DNA of 64,000 bases, taken from the NCBI GenBank assembly GCA_965262585.1, contig OZ253546.1:1426001-1490000 (forward strand), in the 5' to 3' direction. Of the stretch, positions 55,474 to 63,774 are shown piece by piece; positions within the stretch are counted from its first letter, which is position 1, and every line of letters starts with the position of its first letter. Position numbers and translations under genes: made by a program. The notes beneath the pieces are model-generated. The model worked only from the letters and a program-made list of their open reading frames with translations. It searched no databases and had not been told where the DNA came from. Source of the DNA: JAHRAW01 sp965262585. Its GTDB lineage: Bacteria > Pseudomonadota > Gammaproteobacteria > Arenicellales > Poriferihabitantaceae.

Positions 55474-55656
55474 ATGAATGAACCACCGGCCCTCGGCCAT
55501 TGCCCGGCATGCGGCACTCGACTGGCGCTGTCCTGCGATCTGGTCAAGGGCGAAGTTCTGGAATGCGATGACTGCGGAACCGAATTGGAAGTGGTCGGCC
55601 TCGGCCCGGTGGAATTGAACAAGAGCCCGGAAGACGAAGAAGAATGGAAGGACTGA
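55474..55656 (+). CDS. LysW-like amino-group carrier protein
   Basis: 60 residues. CPACGTRLALS and ECDDCGTELEVVGLGPVEL give a four-Cys zinc finger (Cys10, 13, 31, 34) and the acidic C terminus PEDEEEWKD resembles the EDWGE end of LysW, the carrier to which amino acids are isopeptide-linked. The last residue here is Asp, not the Glu used for linkage in known LysW. No lysX-type ligase is in the window. The ATG at 55474 is preferred; the frame is open upstream but unconserved. It sits divergently from pckA and just ahead of the thiamine operon. Confidence 0.7.
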   Translation: MNEPPALGHCPACGTRLALSCDLVKGEVLECDDCGTELEVVGLGPVELNKSPEDEEEWKD

Positions 55657-55694
55657 TTGGTGCCCGTAAAATGATATAGTCCATCCCGCAACCA

Positions 55695-55792
55695 ATCTCA
55701 ACGGGGCGCAAATGCTGAGAGGTGCTGGTTTATGTATTCCAGTGCCAACCCGTCGAACCTGATCCAGATCATGCTGGCGGAGGAATTGAGAT
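55695..55792 (+). promoter_or_regulatory. TPP riboswitch (THI element)
   Basis: The conserved aptamer is easy to read: P1 pairs ATCTCAA (55695-55701) with TTGAGAT (55786-55792), the pyrimidine-sensor side has GGGGCGC..GCTGAGA, and the pyrophosphate-binding arm has CCTGATCCAGATCATGC. It lies 83 bp upstream of thiB, so the thiamine transport operon should be switched off by thiamine pyrophosphate. The downstream GC-rich stretch to 55850 is probably the expression platform. Confidence 0.93.
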
Positions 55793-55874
55793 CACCGCTC
55801 CCCCGAAACTGCTTTCCGGGCGACCGGCCCCCTCCCCGCGCCAATTATGCCGCCCGGTAGGAGGTGATGTCGCC

Positions 55875-56873
55875 ATGCGTAAATTTTTCTTTGGTTTTAT
55901 TCTTTTCTGTTTTGTGTCCGCCGCCCATGCTGGAGAGCGGCCGGTGCTCCATGTTTATACCTACGATTCCTTCGCCTCCGACTGGGGTCCCGGCCCGAAG
56001 ATAAAAAAAGCCTTCGAGGCGCAGTGCGAATGCGAGGTGAATTACGTGGCGGTGGACGGTTCCACCGGCATCCTCAGTCGGGTGCAGTTGGAAGGCTCCG
56101 GGTCGCGCGCCGATGTGGTGCTCGGCCTTGACAACAGCCTGATCGTCGATGCGCAAAAAACCGAACTCTTGAAGCCCCATAACGTCGACCTCGGCGAACT
56201 CGATTTGCCATTCGCTTGGAGCGACCAGACCTTCCTGCCCTTCGATTACGGCTATTTCGCTTTCATCTATAACCGCGACAACCTGCCCGAACCGCCGACT
56301 AGTTTTCGGCAACTGGCGGAAGCCGACGACTCGCTGAAAATCCTCATTCAGGACCCGCGCAGTTCGACCCCGGGGCTGGGGCTGATGCTGTGGGTAAAAT
56401 CGTTGTACGGCGATGACGCTTATGACATTTGGCGCAAACTGGCCGGCAAAATTGTCACCGTCACCCGTGGCTGGTCCGAGGCCTACGGGCTGTTTCTCGA
56501 CGGCGAAGCGGACTTGGTTCTAAGTTACACCACCTCCCCCGCCTACCACATCATCGTCGAGGGCAAGCACCAATACCGGGCGGCGGCTTTCAGCGAAGGC
56601 CACGGCTTGCAAGTCGAGGTGGCGGCGCAACTCAAAAACGCCCCCAACCCGGTGCTGGCGCAACGCTTCATGGCCTTCATTGCCAGCGACGGTTTCCAAT
56701 CCGCCATCCCCACCGGCAACTGGATGTACCCGGTGAAAACCCTCAAAGAGGGATTGCCGCCGGCCTTCGATGAACTGGTGCGACCGTCCGCCGCCCTGAT
56801 GATCGCACCCGCCCGGATCGCCGCCAACAAGGCCCGGTGGGTGGACGAATTCAGTCGAGCACTGAGCGAGTAG
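55875..56873 (+). CDS. thiB: Thiamine ABC transporter substrate-binding protein
   Basis: 332 residues with a cleavable signal peptide (FFGFILFCFVSAAHA). VLHVYTYDSFASDWGPG, the YVAVDGSTGILSRVQLEG region and SYTTSPAYH are typical of ThiB (TbpA). The ATG at 55875 has GGAGGTGA at about eight bases. First gene of thiBPQ under the riboswitch. Confidence 0.93.
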   Translation: MRKFFFGFILFCFVSAAHAGERPVLHVYTYDSFASDWGPGPKIKKAFEAQCECEVNYVAVDGSTGILSRVQLEGSGSRADVVLGLDNSLIVDAQKTELLKPHNVDLGELDLPFAWSDQTFLPFDYGYFAFIYNRDNLPEPPTSFRQLAEADDSLKILIQDPRSSTPGLGLMLWVKSLYGDDAYDIWRKLAGKIVTVTRGWSEAYGLFLDGEADLVLSYTTSPAYHIIVEGKHQYRAAAFSEGHGLQVEVAAQLKNAPNPVLAQRFMAFIASDGFQSAIPTGNWMYPVKTLKEGLPPAFDELVRPSAALMIAPARIAANKARWVDEFSRALSE

Positions 56874-56884
56874 GGGCGAGGGCG

Positions 56885-58495
56885 GTGATTGGGCCGGTCG
56901 CGACTCTCGGAATCCTGCTGGTGGTGCTGTGCGCCGTCGGCGGGCTGGTGTTTGAAGCCGGGACGACCGGGCTGGCGGCGGAGATTGCCAAGCCGGTTAC
57001 CCGTTCCATCATCCGCTTTACTTTGTGGCAAGCGACGCTATCAACGCTATTGAGCGTGGCACTGGCGGTGCCGCTGGCGCGGGCGTTGGCGCGCCGCGGG
57101 GGCTTCTTCGGGCGCAACCTGATCATTCGGCTCAGCAGCCTCTCGCTGATCATTCCCACCATGGTTGCGGTGCTCGGCGTGGTTGCGGTGCATGGCCGCC
57201 ACGGCTGGATCAATCAGTTGCTGGTGGCCGTGGGTTTTGAGCGCTTCGACTACTTATACGGCCTCGCCGGTATCCTCATCGCCCACTTGTTTTTCAACCT
57301 GCCGCTGGCGACGCGGATTTTCCTCAACGGCTTGCTGACCCTGCCCCAGCACAACTGGAATCTGGCGGCGTTATACGGCATGACCCCGGGGCATATTTTC
57401 CGGCACATCGAATGGCCGCTGCTGCGCGGCCTGATTCCGGGCGTCGCCGGCATGGTCTTCTTGCTGTGCTTCACTTCCTTCGCCATCGTCCTGACCCTCG
57501 GCGGCGGGCCGAAATCCACCACCCTGGAAGTGGGCATCTACCAAGCGGTGCGCTTCGACTTCGACCTGTCCCGGGCGGTGGCGTTGTCGTTGATTCAGAT
57601 CGGCATCTGCCTGCTGCTGGCGCTGATGTTTTTCTCTTTCGGCGCGCCGTTTCCGCTACGCCCTGGGGATTACCCCGGCATCGACCGCCCCGACCGCAAA
57701 GCCACGCTGCCGCGCATCGTGGACGCCGTGGTCATTGCCGCGGCCTCGGTTTTTTTGCTCTCGCCACTGGCCGCGGTGCTCGTCAAAACCCTGGCGCCGG
57801 ACGGCTGGTCGATCCTGGCGCAACCCGCGTTTTGGCGCGCGCTGGGCTGGTCTTTGCTGATTGCGCCGTGCGCCGGTTTGCTCTCTTGCCTACTCGCGCT
57901 TGCGGTGTGCAATGTGATCGTCACCTTGCGGCGTTCCCGACGGCTCGCGGCGTGGGCGGTGGGCCCGGAAATAGTCGGCCTGCTAACCTTGCTGGTGCCG
58001 CCCATCACCCTGGGCACCGGCCTGTTTTTATTTTTCCGCCGGGTGCTTGAACACGGCGATGCCCTTTCGTTGGGGCCACTGTTGGTGATCGTGCTGAACG
58101 CGCTGCTGACTCTGGCGTTCGGCGTGCGCATCCTCGCGCCGGCGTTGCTGGCACAGCGCAGCCGCTACGACTCGTTATGCGCCAGCCTCGGGATTGGCAA
58201 CTGGAATCAATGGCGATATGTGTTGTGGCCGGCATTGCGCCGTCCGGCGGCCTACGCTCTGGCGATCGCCACCACCCTGTCGGCGGGGGACATGGGAGTC
58301 ATCGCGCTGTTTGGCACCGCCGACCTCAGCACCCTGCCGCTGTTGATGTACCGCCTGATTGGCGCTTACCGGCTGGAACAGGCGGCGGTGGTGGCGGTGC
58401 TGCTGTGTGCGTTGTGCTTTACCCTGTTCTGGCTCATCGAACTGCTCGGACGCATCGGCCCCTCGGAAACCACAAAGGATCGCGGTCATGCTTGA
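56885..58495 (+). CDS. thiP: Thiamine ABC transporter permease
   Basis: About 536 residues made of two six-helix permease halves, each with an EAA-type loop (NWNLAALYGMTPGHIFRHIEWPLLRG in part, and SRYDSLCASLGIGNWNQWRYVLWPALRR in part). GTG at 56885, preceded by a GA-rich Shine-Dalgarno, is the likely start because upstream codons overlap thiB. Confidence 0.9.
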   Translation: MIGPVATLGILLVVLCAVGGLVFEAGTTGLAAEIAKPVTRSIIRFTLWQATLSTLLSVALAVPLARALARRGGFFGRNLIIRLSSLSLIIPTMVAVLGVVAVHGRHGWINQLLVAVGFERFDYLYGLAGILIAHLFFNLPLATRIFLNGLLTLPQHNWNLAALYGMTPGHIFRHIEWPLLRGLIPGVAGMVFLLCFTSFAIVLTLGGGPKSTTLEVGIYQAVRFDFDLSRAVALSLIQIGICLLLALMFFSFGAPFPLRPGDYPGIDRPDRKATLPRIVDAVVIAAASVFLLSPLAAVLVKTLAPDGWSILAQPAFWRALGWSLLIAPCAGLLSCLLALAVCNVIVTLRRSRRLAAWAVGPEIVGLLTLLVPPITLGTGLFLFFRRVLEHGDALSLGPLLVIVLNALLTLAFGVRILAPALLAQRSRYDSLCASLGIGNWNQWRYVLWPALRRPAAYALAIATTLSAGDMGVIALFGTADLSTLPLLMYRLIGAYRLEQAAVVAVLLCALCFTLFWLIELLGRIGPSETTKDRGHA

Positions 58496-59129
58496 GGTCG
58501 AAAACATTCGTTATAAATACCCCGGCGAGGGCCGGGGCAAAGGCAAGAACCCCGGGGCGATCATCCGCGCCAATTTCACCGTCGCCACCGGCCGCACCGT
58601 GGCGTTGATGGGCCCCAGCGGCTCCGGCAAGTCCACCATCCTCAACCTCATCGCCGGTTTTCTTGCCCCCGACTACGGCGACTTGCGCTTTGACGGCGAA
58701 AGCCTACTCGGCCTCAAACCCGCCGCACGGCCGCTCACCTACTTGTTTCAGGCGCACAACTTGTTCCCCCATCTCACCGTCCGACAAAACATTGCCATCG
58801 GTTTGCACCCCGGCATGCGCCTCTCCGCCGAACAACACGCCGCCGTCGACCAAGCGTTGAAATGGGTATCGTTACAGGAATTGGCACACCGCAACCCCCC
58901 CAGTTTATCCGGCGGCCAGCAGCAACGCACGGCACTGGCCCGCTGCTTGGCACGAAACCGCCCGCTCTTATTGCTCGATGAACCCTTCACCGGACTCGAT
59001 GACGCACTGCGCTCAGAAATGCTATCCCTCATCGCAACGCTACAAAAAAACCACACCCTAAGCGTACTGATTACCACCCACCAACAACGCGACTCCGAAG
59101 CACTGGCAGCGGAGGTGGTGAGGGTTTAG
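58488..59129 (+). CDS. thiQ: Thiamine ABC transporter ATPase
   Basis: 213 residues: Walker A GPSGSGKST, signature LSGGQQQRTALARCLA, Walker B LLLLDEPFTGLD and the switch His in TTHQQRDS. The ATG at 58488 overlaps the thiP stop by 8 bp. An unusual GEGRGKGKNPG insert near residue 14 precedes the core. Confidence 0.92.
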   Translation: MLEVENIRYKYPGEGRGKGKNPGAIIRANFTVATGRTVALMGPSGSGKSTILNLIAGFLAPDYGDLRFDGESLLGLKPAARPLTYLFQAHNLFPHLTVRQNIAIGLHPGMRLSAEQHAAVDQALKWVSLQELAHRNPPSLSGGQQQRTALARCLARNRPLLLLDEPFTGLDDALRSEMLSLIATLQKNHTLSVLITTHQQRDSEALAAEVVRV

Positions 59130-59211
59130 ATAACTACTTTTCGTTTTCGTTGGTTTTTGTAAAAGCGTGACATAAAGAAGCCAACCGCAACTCGCGGGCA
59201 TGAAATTTCTT

Positions 59212-59217
59212 TATAAT
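59212..59217 (+). promoter_or_regulatory. -10 element for the orphan pair 59280-60051
   Basis: A perfect TATAAT 63 bp upstream of the first gene, in an AT-rich stretch; -35 is weak. This orphan pair therefore probably has its own promoter rather than relying on thiBPQ. Confidence 0.4.
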
Positions 59218-59279
59218 GTATAGAACGAATTCATCTGGCTAATTAGCGGCCTAATACACAACCACGAACGGAGAAAACA

Positions 59280-59810
59280 ATGGACAAATTTTCAGGGCCA
59301 CAGGAAATATACGACACGCTCGTCGAGAACGCCCCGGACAATGAAGAATGGCTTTTGGGTTTGGTTGCTTTTGCTGTTGTCGAAGAACAAAAAATTGAAT
59401 GGATGAAGCATCAACACAAAAACAGCGGCCGTTCGCCCTCAGCGCAAGACATCGATCATTGGTATCAACAACAAACATCCGGTGTTTTATTACGCGCAAA
59501 GGATACCGCCGAAACGCGATTAAAGGACTTTGCAAAGAATAGTATTTCAACCTACATGGACGACCACCAAAAGGAAATCGAAACGGACATCATTGTTGGA
59601 GAGATCCGCGATCTTAAGAAGTTTTGGCCACAATTTGGTGTCAATCTTGCTGGCGGTTGTGCGAGTGCTTTGCTTTTTGCCGCATTTTTGACGTTCTTTG
59701 CGTTTTTAGTATACTATGATGCATCCCCGGTAAATATTGGCAAAAACCTGGGGCACCAACTTAATCAGAGCGTACAGCCTGAGAAAACAGAGGTATTTGA
59801 CAATGAATAA
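59280..59810 (+). CDS. Hypothetical membrane protein, first of a coupled pair
   Basis: 176 residues. A soluble helical N-terminal region (EIYDTLVENAPDNEEWLLGLVAFAVVEEQKIEW in parts, SAQDIDHWYQQQTSGVLLRAKDTAE) is followed by one membrane helix near 126-146. Proteins with this outline occur with a small repeat protein in other bacteria, as here. Function unknown; possibly part of an accessory or defence-type module. Confidence 0.65.
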   Translation: MDKFSGPQEIYDTLVENAPDNEEWLLGLVAFAVVEEQKIEWMKHQHKNSGRSPSAQDIDHWYQQQTSGVLLRAKDTAETRLKDFAKNSISTYMDDHQKEIETDIIVGEIRDLKKFWPQFGVNLAGGCASALLFAAFLTFFAFLVYYDASPVNIGKNLGHQLNQSVQPEKTEVFDNE

Positions 59811-60051
59811 AGAAGTTACAGGCAGAAGGGCCGCATCAGCCGCTTCCAAAGTGTTAAGAAGCAAAGGGTCTAATAAAGCCGCTAAGTCCGCCGCTGGTTC
59901 TGCTTTATCCCAAACCAAAGCCCCCAGGAAAGTTACTCAAGTAACGGCCGGGTCGGCGGCATCAAAAACGTTGCGCCGAAGCGGTGCAAATAAATCGGCG
60001 AAATCGGCGGCTGGGTCTGCGCTTACACAACGTCCCGACCGCCACAAGTAG
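59803..60051 (+). CDS. Small basic protein with two internal 28-residue repeats
   Basis: 82 residues, almost entirely two copies of one unit: SAASKVLRSKGSNKAAKSAA with GSALSQ, and SAASKTLRRSGANKSAKSAA with GSALTQ. Rich in Ala, Ser and Lys. The ATG at 59803 overlaps the end of the membrane protein gene by 8 bp. The family is widespread as unnamed short proteins; the repeats might bind nucleic acid or the partner's helical domain. Confidence 0.7.
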   Translation: MNKEVTGRRAASAASKVLRSKGSNKAAKSAAGSALSQTKAPRKVTQVTAGSAASKTLRRSGANKSAKSAAGSALTQRPDRHK

Positions 60052-60066
60052 CGACTAACAAATTAA

Positions 60067-60843
60067 TCAATAAAGAAACGCGCTCAGTGCCGCATCGTAT
60101 TCCGGTGCATCGGCGACGTCGTTGTGGTCGGCGTTTTCCAGCACCGTGACGGTGATTTGTTTGGCGGGGAAGGCGGTTGTCAGTGCGTCGGTGCGTTTGC
60201 GTGGGATGATGTGGTCGTGGGCGGCGATGAGGATCAGTATCGGCGCGGTGATTTTATGCGCCAGGGCGGCGGTGTCGTAGCGGTCTTTCAGCAATAGGGA
60301 CACCGGAAACAGTGGGAACATTCCCCGCGCCACTTTGAGGACGCTGTCGAAGGGCGTGACCAGCACCAGTTTGTGCACTTCGCGTTGCGCCGCTACATGG
60401 GCGGCCACCGCGCTTCCCAGACTGCGTCCGATCAGCGAAATGTTCCGATGGCCGAGCCGCGGGAGACGGGCGTAATCGTATAACGCCAGCGCGTCTTTGA
60501 GTAATCCCGCTTCGCTTGGCGTGCCGGAACTGCCGCCATAGCCGCGATAGTTGGCGAGGTAAATCGTGTAGCCGGAAAACCCGGTGGAAAACGCCGGGAC
60601 GGTCAGTGCCACGTCTTCGGCGTTTCCGCCAAAATACACCAGCGCATCACGGCCGTCGCCGAGCCGCCAAATTTTCAAGGTCTCGCCGTCGCTTGCCAGA
60701 CGAATAGCCGCGGCGTTTTCCACCCGCGCTTCCGCGCTCGGCAGATATATCATTTTGCGCTGAGCGATATACAGCAGCAGGCAGAAGACCGCATAAACCA
60801 AAAGGACGGCGGCGGCGATCCACCACAAGTTGTGCGCGCTCAT
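60067..60843 (-). CDS. Alpha/beta hydrolase (BEM46/ABHD13-like), membrane-anchored
   Basis: 258 residues: one N-terminal membrane helix (WWIAAAVLLVYAVFCLLLYIA in part), nucleophile elbow GRSLGS, acid in LIAAHDHIIP and His in ENADHND form a complete triad. VYFGGNAED and LANYRGYGGSSG are typical of the BEM46 group. Substrate unknown; a periplasm- or cytoplasm-facing esterase or peptidase is plausible. Confidence 0.85.
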   Translation of the reverse strand: MSAHNLWWIAAAVLLVYAVFCLLLYIAQRKMIYLPSAEARVENAAAIRLASDGETLKIWRLGDGRDALVYFGGNAEDVALTVPAFSTGFSGYTIYLANYRGYGGSSGTPSEAGLLKDALALYDYARLPRLGHRNISLIGRSLGSAVAAHVAAQREVHKLVLVTPFDSVLKVARGMFPLFPVSLLLKDRYDTAALAHKITAPILILIAAHDHIIPRKRTDALTTAFPAKQITVTVLENADHNDVADAPEYDAALSAFLY

Positions 60844-60868
60844 GCAGCGGGCTTACCGCCGACTGGCA

Positions 60869-63379
60869 TCAGGCCCTCACGGCCTTGTTTTGCGGGTCGT
60901 AGGGGGATTCCTCGATGACCGTGGCTTTGTGCGCCCGGCCGAGAATTTCGATTTCCAGTTCGGTGCCGATTTCGGCGAGGGGCGGTTGCACCAACCCCAG
61001 GGCGAGGGATTTGCCAATCCGAAAACCATAGCCGCCCGAAGTTGCCCGGCCCACCAGTTGGCCGTCTTTGTAGATGGCCTCCGATCCTTTGGCATCGGCG
61101 TCGGTTACATCGTGGACTTCGAGGGTCACGAAGGCGTTTTCAAAACCCCGTGCGCGCCAGTCGATGAGCGCTTGTTTGCCGGGGAAATCGCTTTCTTTGT
61201 CGAGGCGGACGAAGCGTTCGAGGCCGGATTCCAGCGCCGCGTATTCGATGGACATCTCGCGTGGGATCAGGCGGTAGGATTTTTCCAAGCGCATGGAATC
61301 CATGGCGCGGATGCCGAAGGGCTTGAGGTCAAACTCCGCACCGGCGGCCATGAGTTGATCGAAAATGTAGTTCTGCATTTCGATGGGGTGGTGCAATTCA
61401 AAGCCCAGTTCGCCGACGAAGTTGACGCGCAGGACATGAGCCTGGGCGACGCCTAAGTCGATGGATTTGCCGCTCAGCCACGGGAATTTTTCATTGGATA
61501 AATCGCTGTCGGTCAGTTTCTGCAACAACGCCCGCGACTTCGGTCCGGCGACCACCAGCACGCCGTTGGCAGTGGTGATGTTTCCCATGATAACGCCGCC
61601 ATCGGTGGGTTTGTTTTTGCACAGATAATCCCAATCGTGGCGTTCCATGGCACCGGCGGAGACCAGATAATAGCGGTCGTTGGCGACTTTATATACGGTG
61701 AACTCGGCGCGCACGCCGCCGTTCAACGACAACATATGGCACAGCCCGACTCGCCCCACGGTCTTCGGGATGCGATTGCAAAGCAATGATTCCAACCAAC
61801 TCGCGGCATCCGCGCCCGCCACATAAAATTTGGAGAACGCCGACATGTCGAGCAAGCCGACTTTTTTCTGCACATGCAAACATTCCTCGCCGACGAAGGA
61901 AAAATAGTTGGGGCGTCGAAACGAATATTTTTCAACGATGCGGCCGTCTTCCAGCGGCGGCGAGGTGTTGGTGTTGAGCAATACCTCGCCGCTACCGACC
62001 TCGTTGGCCGGCAGTTCATAATCCGGCGGCACAAACCAGTTTGGCCGTTCCCACCCGTAAATGTGCCCGAAGACCGCGCCCAACGCCTTCATACGGTCGT
62101 GGCAGGGCGTGGTTTTCAAGGGGGTGGCGGTGGCCCGCTCTTCGTCGGGGAAGTGGTTGGTGAATACGTTGCGGTAGGCTTCTTCGTTTTTGGCGCGCAG
62201 ATACCCGCGCGTGGCGTACGGCCCAAAGCGGCGCGGATCCACCCCCATCATGTCCACCGTCGGCTCGCCGTCGATGATCCATTCCGCCAACTGCCAGCCG
62301 GCACCGCCGGCCGCGGTGATGCCGAAACTATGCCCTTCATTGAGCCAGAAATTCTGCAGCCCCCAGGCCGGCCCGACGATCGGGTTGCCGTCCGGGGTAT
62401 AGGCGATGGCGCCGTTGTAAACCTGCTTGACGCCGACTTCACCAAACGCCGGAACCCGGTTGATGCAGGCTTCGATGTGGGGCTCGAGACGCTCCAGATC
62501 TCCCTGAAACAGTTCGTTTTCGCATTCCTCCGCCGGCCCGTCCACATAGCAGCAGGGCGCGCCGCGTTCGTAGATGCCGAGGATCATGCCACCGGCTTCC
62601 TCGCGCAGGTAATAACCGGCATCGGATTCGCGCAACACCCCTTGTTCCGGGAGGCCACGCGCCTTACGCGCCAGGATTTCCGGGTGCGGCTCGGTGACGA
62701 TGTATTGATGCTCGACCGGAATAACCGGAATATCAAGCCCCACCATGGCGCCAGTTTTGCGCGCGAAATTGCCGGTGCACGAGACCACATGTTGGCAGGC
62801 GATGTCGCCCTGGTCGGTCTTCACCAGCCAGCCGTCGCCACGCGCCTCGATGGCGATGACCTGGGTGTGGCGGTGAATTTCCGCGCCCAGATTGCGCGCC
62901 CCCCGGGCCAGGGCAGTGGTCAGGTCGTTGGGCTGGATGTAGCCATCTTCGGGGTGCTGGATGGCGCCGACCAAGCCTTCGGTGTTACACAGTGGCCAGA
63001 TTTCCCCGACCTGCTGCGGCGTCAAAAAGTTGATTTCAACGCCAACGGTTTTGCCCACACCGGCGTAGTAGCGATATTCGTCCATGCGGTCTTCGGTGCA
63101 CGCAAGGCGGATGTTGCTGACTTGGCTGAAACCCACCGACAGCCCGGTTTCCTGCTCCAGTTGCTGATAAAACCGCACCGAATACTGGTGCAGTTTGCCC
63201 ACCGAATAACTCATATTAAACAGCGGCAGCAGCCCGGCGGCGTGCCAGGTGGAGCCCGAGGTCAATTCCTTGCGCTCCACCAGCATCACGTCGCTCCAGC
63301 CTTTTTTGGCGAGGTGGTATAAAGTGCTTACGCCCACCACGCCGCCACCGATGACGACCACTTTGGCTTGAGATTTCAT
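60869..63379 (-). CDS. Dimethylglycine/sarcosine dehydrogenase-like flavoprotein with GcvT folate domain
   Basis: 836 residues. N-terminal FAD domain VVVIGGGVVGVSTLYHLAKKG; SGSTWHAAGLLPLF carries His46, the position to which FAD is covalently bound in dimethylglycine dehydrogenase. The C-terminal about 400 residues are a GcvT-like tetrahydrofolate-binding domain (FVGELGFELHHP, GFRIGKSLALGLV). Expected to oxidise an N-methylglycine and hand the C1 unit to THF as 5,10-methylene-THF. With the MttB system at 6.5-15.5 kb it would complete betaine demethylation; dimethylglycine is the likely but unproven substrate. Confidence 0.87.
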   Translation of the reverse strand: MKSQAKVVVIGGGVVGVSTLYHLAKKGWSDVMLVERKELTSGSTWHAAGLLPLFNMSYSVGKLHQYSVRFYQQLEQETGLSVGFSQVSNIRLACTEDRMDEYRYYAGVGKTVGVEINFLTPQQVGEIWPLCNTEGLVGAIQHPEDGYIQPNDLTTALARGARNLGAEIHRHTQVIAIEARGDGWLVKTDQGDIACQHVVSCTGNFARKTGAMVGLDIPVIPVEHQYIVTEPHPEILARKARGLPEQGVLRESDAGYYLREEAGGMILGIYERGAPCCYVDGPAEECENELFQGDLERLEPHIEACINRVPAFGEVGVKQVYNGAIAYTPDGNPIVGPAWGLQNFWLNEGHSFGITAAGGAGWQLAEWIIDGEPTVDMMGVDPRRFGPYATRGYLRAKNEEAYRNVFTNHFPDEERATATPLKTTPCHDRMKALGAVFGHIYGWERPNWFVPPDYELPANEVGSGEVLLNTNTSPPLEDGRIVEKYSFRRPNYFSFVGEECLHVQKKVGLLDMSAFSKFYVAGADAASWLESLLCNRIPKTVGRVGLCHMLSLNGGVRAEFTVYKVANDRYYLVSAGAMERHDWDYLCKNKPTDGGVIMGNITTANGVLVVAGPKSRALLQKLTDSDLSNEKFPWLSGKSIDLGVAQAHVLRVNFVGELGFELHHPIEMQNYIFDQLMAAGAEFDLKPFGIRAMDSMRLEKSYRLIPREMSIEYAALESGLERFVRLDKESDFPGKQALIDWRARGFENAFVTLEVHDVTDADAKGSEAIYKDGQLVGRATSGGYGFRIGKSLALGLVQPPLAEIGTELEIEILGRAHKATVIEESPYDPQNKAVRA

Positions 63380-63399
63380 AATGCGTGTTCCGCGATGAA

Positions 63400-63774
63400 T
63401 TGTTGAGTTATATCGATGGTTAAGCCATTCGCAGCAACAACGGCAATGCTTTGATGCGACAGGGGCGTAACCGGATGCTGCCTCGGCAACTTGAATTTTT
63501 TTCCGGGCTTTTTTCCAGATTTCTTTGATGAATTATACGCTTTTGGAGTTTACTCATCGCCCTGGAAAAATTATCATCATGATTTATATATTGGTTGTGG
63601 ATAATTTTCCGCATTCGAATTACACTGGCCAACCTCGGGGGATATTGTTTAAGCGACGCCATTCATGCGACACGGGCGCGCCCACCGCCGACTCGGGGTA
63701 AACTAGTGAACAAACTGACGAACAAACTAACATGAACCACTGATTTTTTACGACCGTTTGAGTGAACTTTGAGC
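63400..63774. other. Origin-like AT-rich region upstream of dnaA
   Basis: 395 bp without a supported gene. The part from about 63480 to 63620 is AT-rich, contains a perfect DnaA box (TTATCCACA on the minus strand, 63596-63604), a near-match TTATCATCA at 63571-63579 and runs of T and A. The right third holds the dnaA leader. It could be oriC or only the autoregulated dnaA promoter; a single perfect box is few for an origin. Confidence 0.45.
63596..63604 (-). promoter_or_regulatory. DnaA box
   Basis: Exact 9-mer TTATCCACA on the minus strand, 170 bp upstream of dnaA. Confidence 0.6.

Noticed and set aside
63380..63480. Glycine or SAM-type riboswitch ahead of the DMGDH-like gene
   Set aside because: The leader has GC-rich pairing potential but none of the known aptamer cores could be matched by eye.
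63420..63662. 80-codon minus-strand open frame upstream of dnaA
   Set aside because: No family pattern, basic low-quality composition, and it crosses the DnaA box and AT-rich region; more likely non-coding origin or leader DNA.
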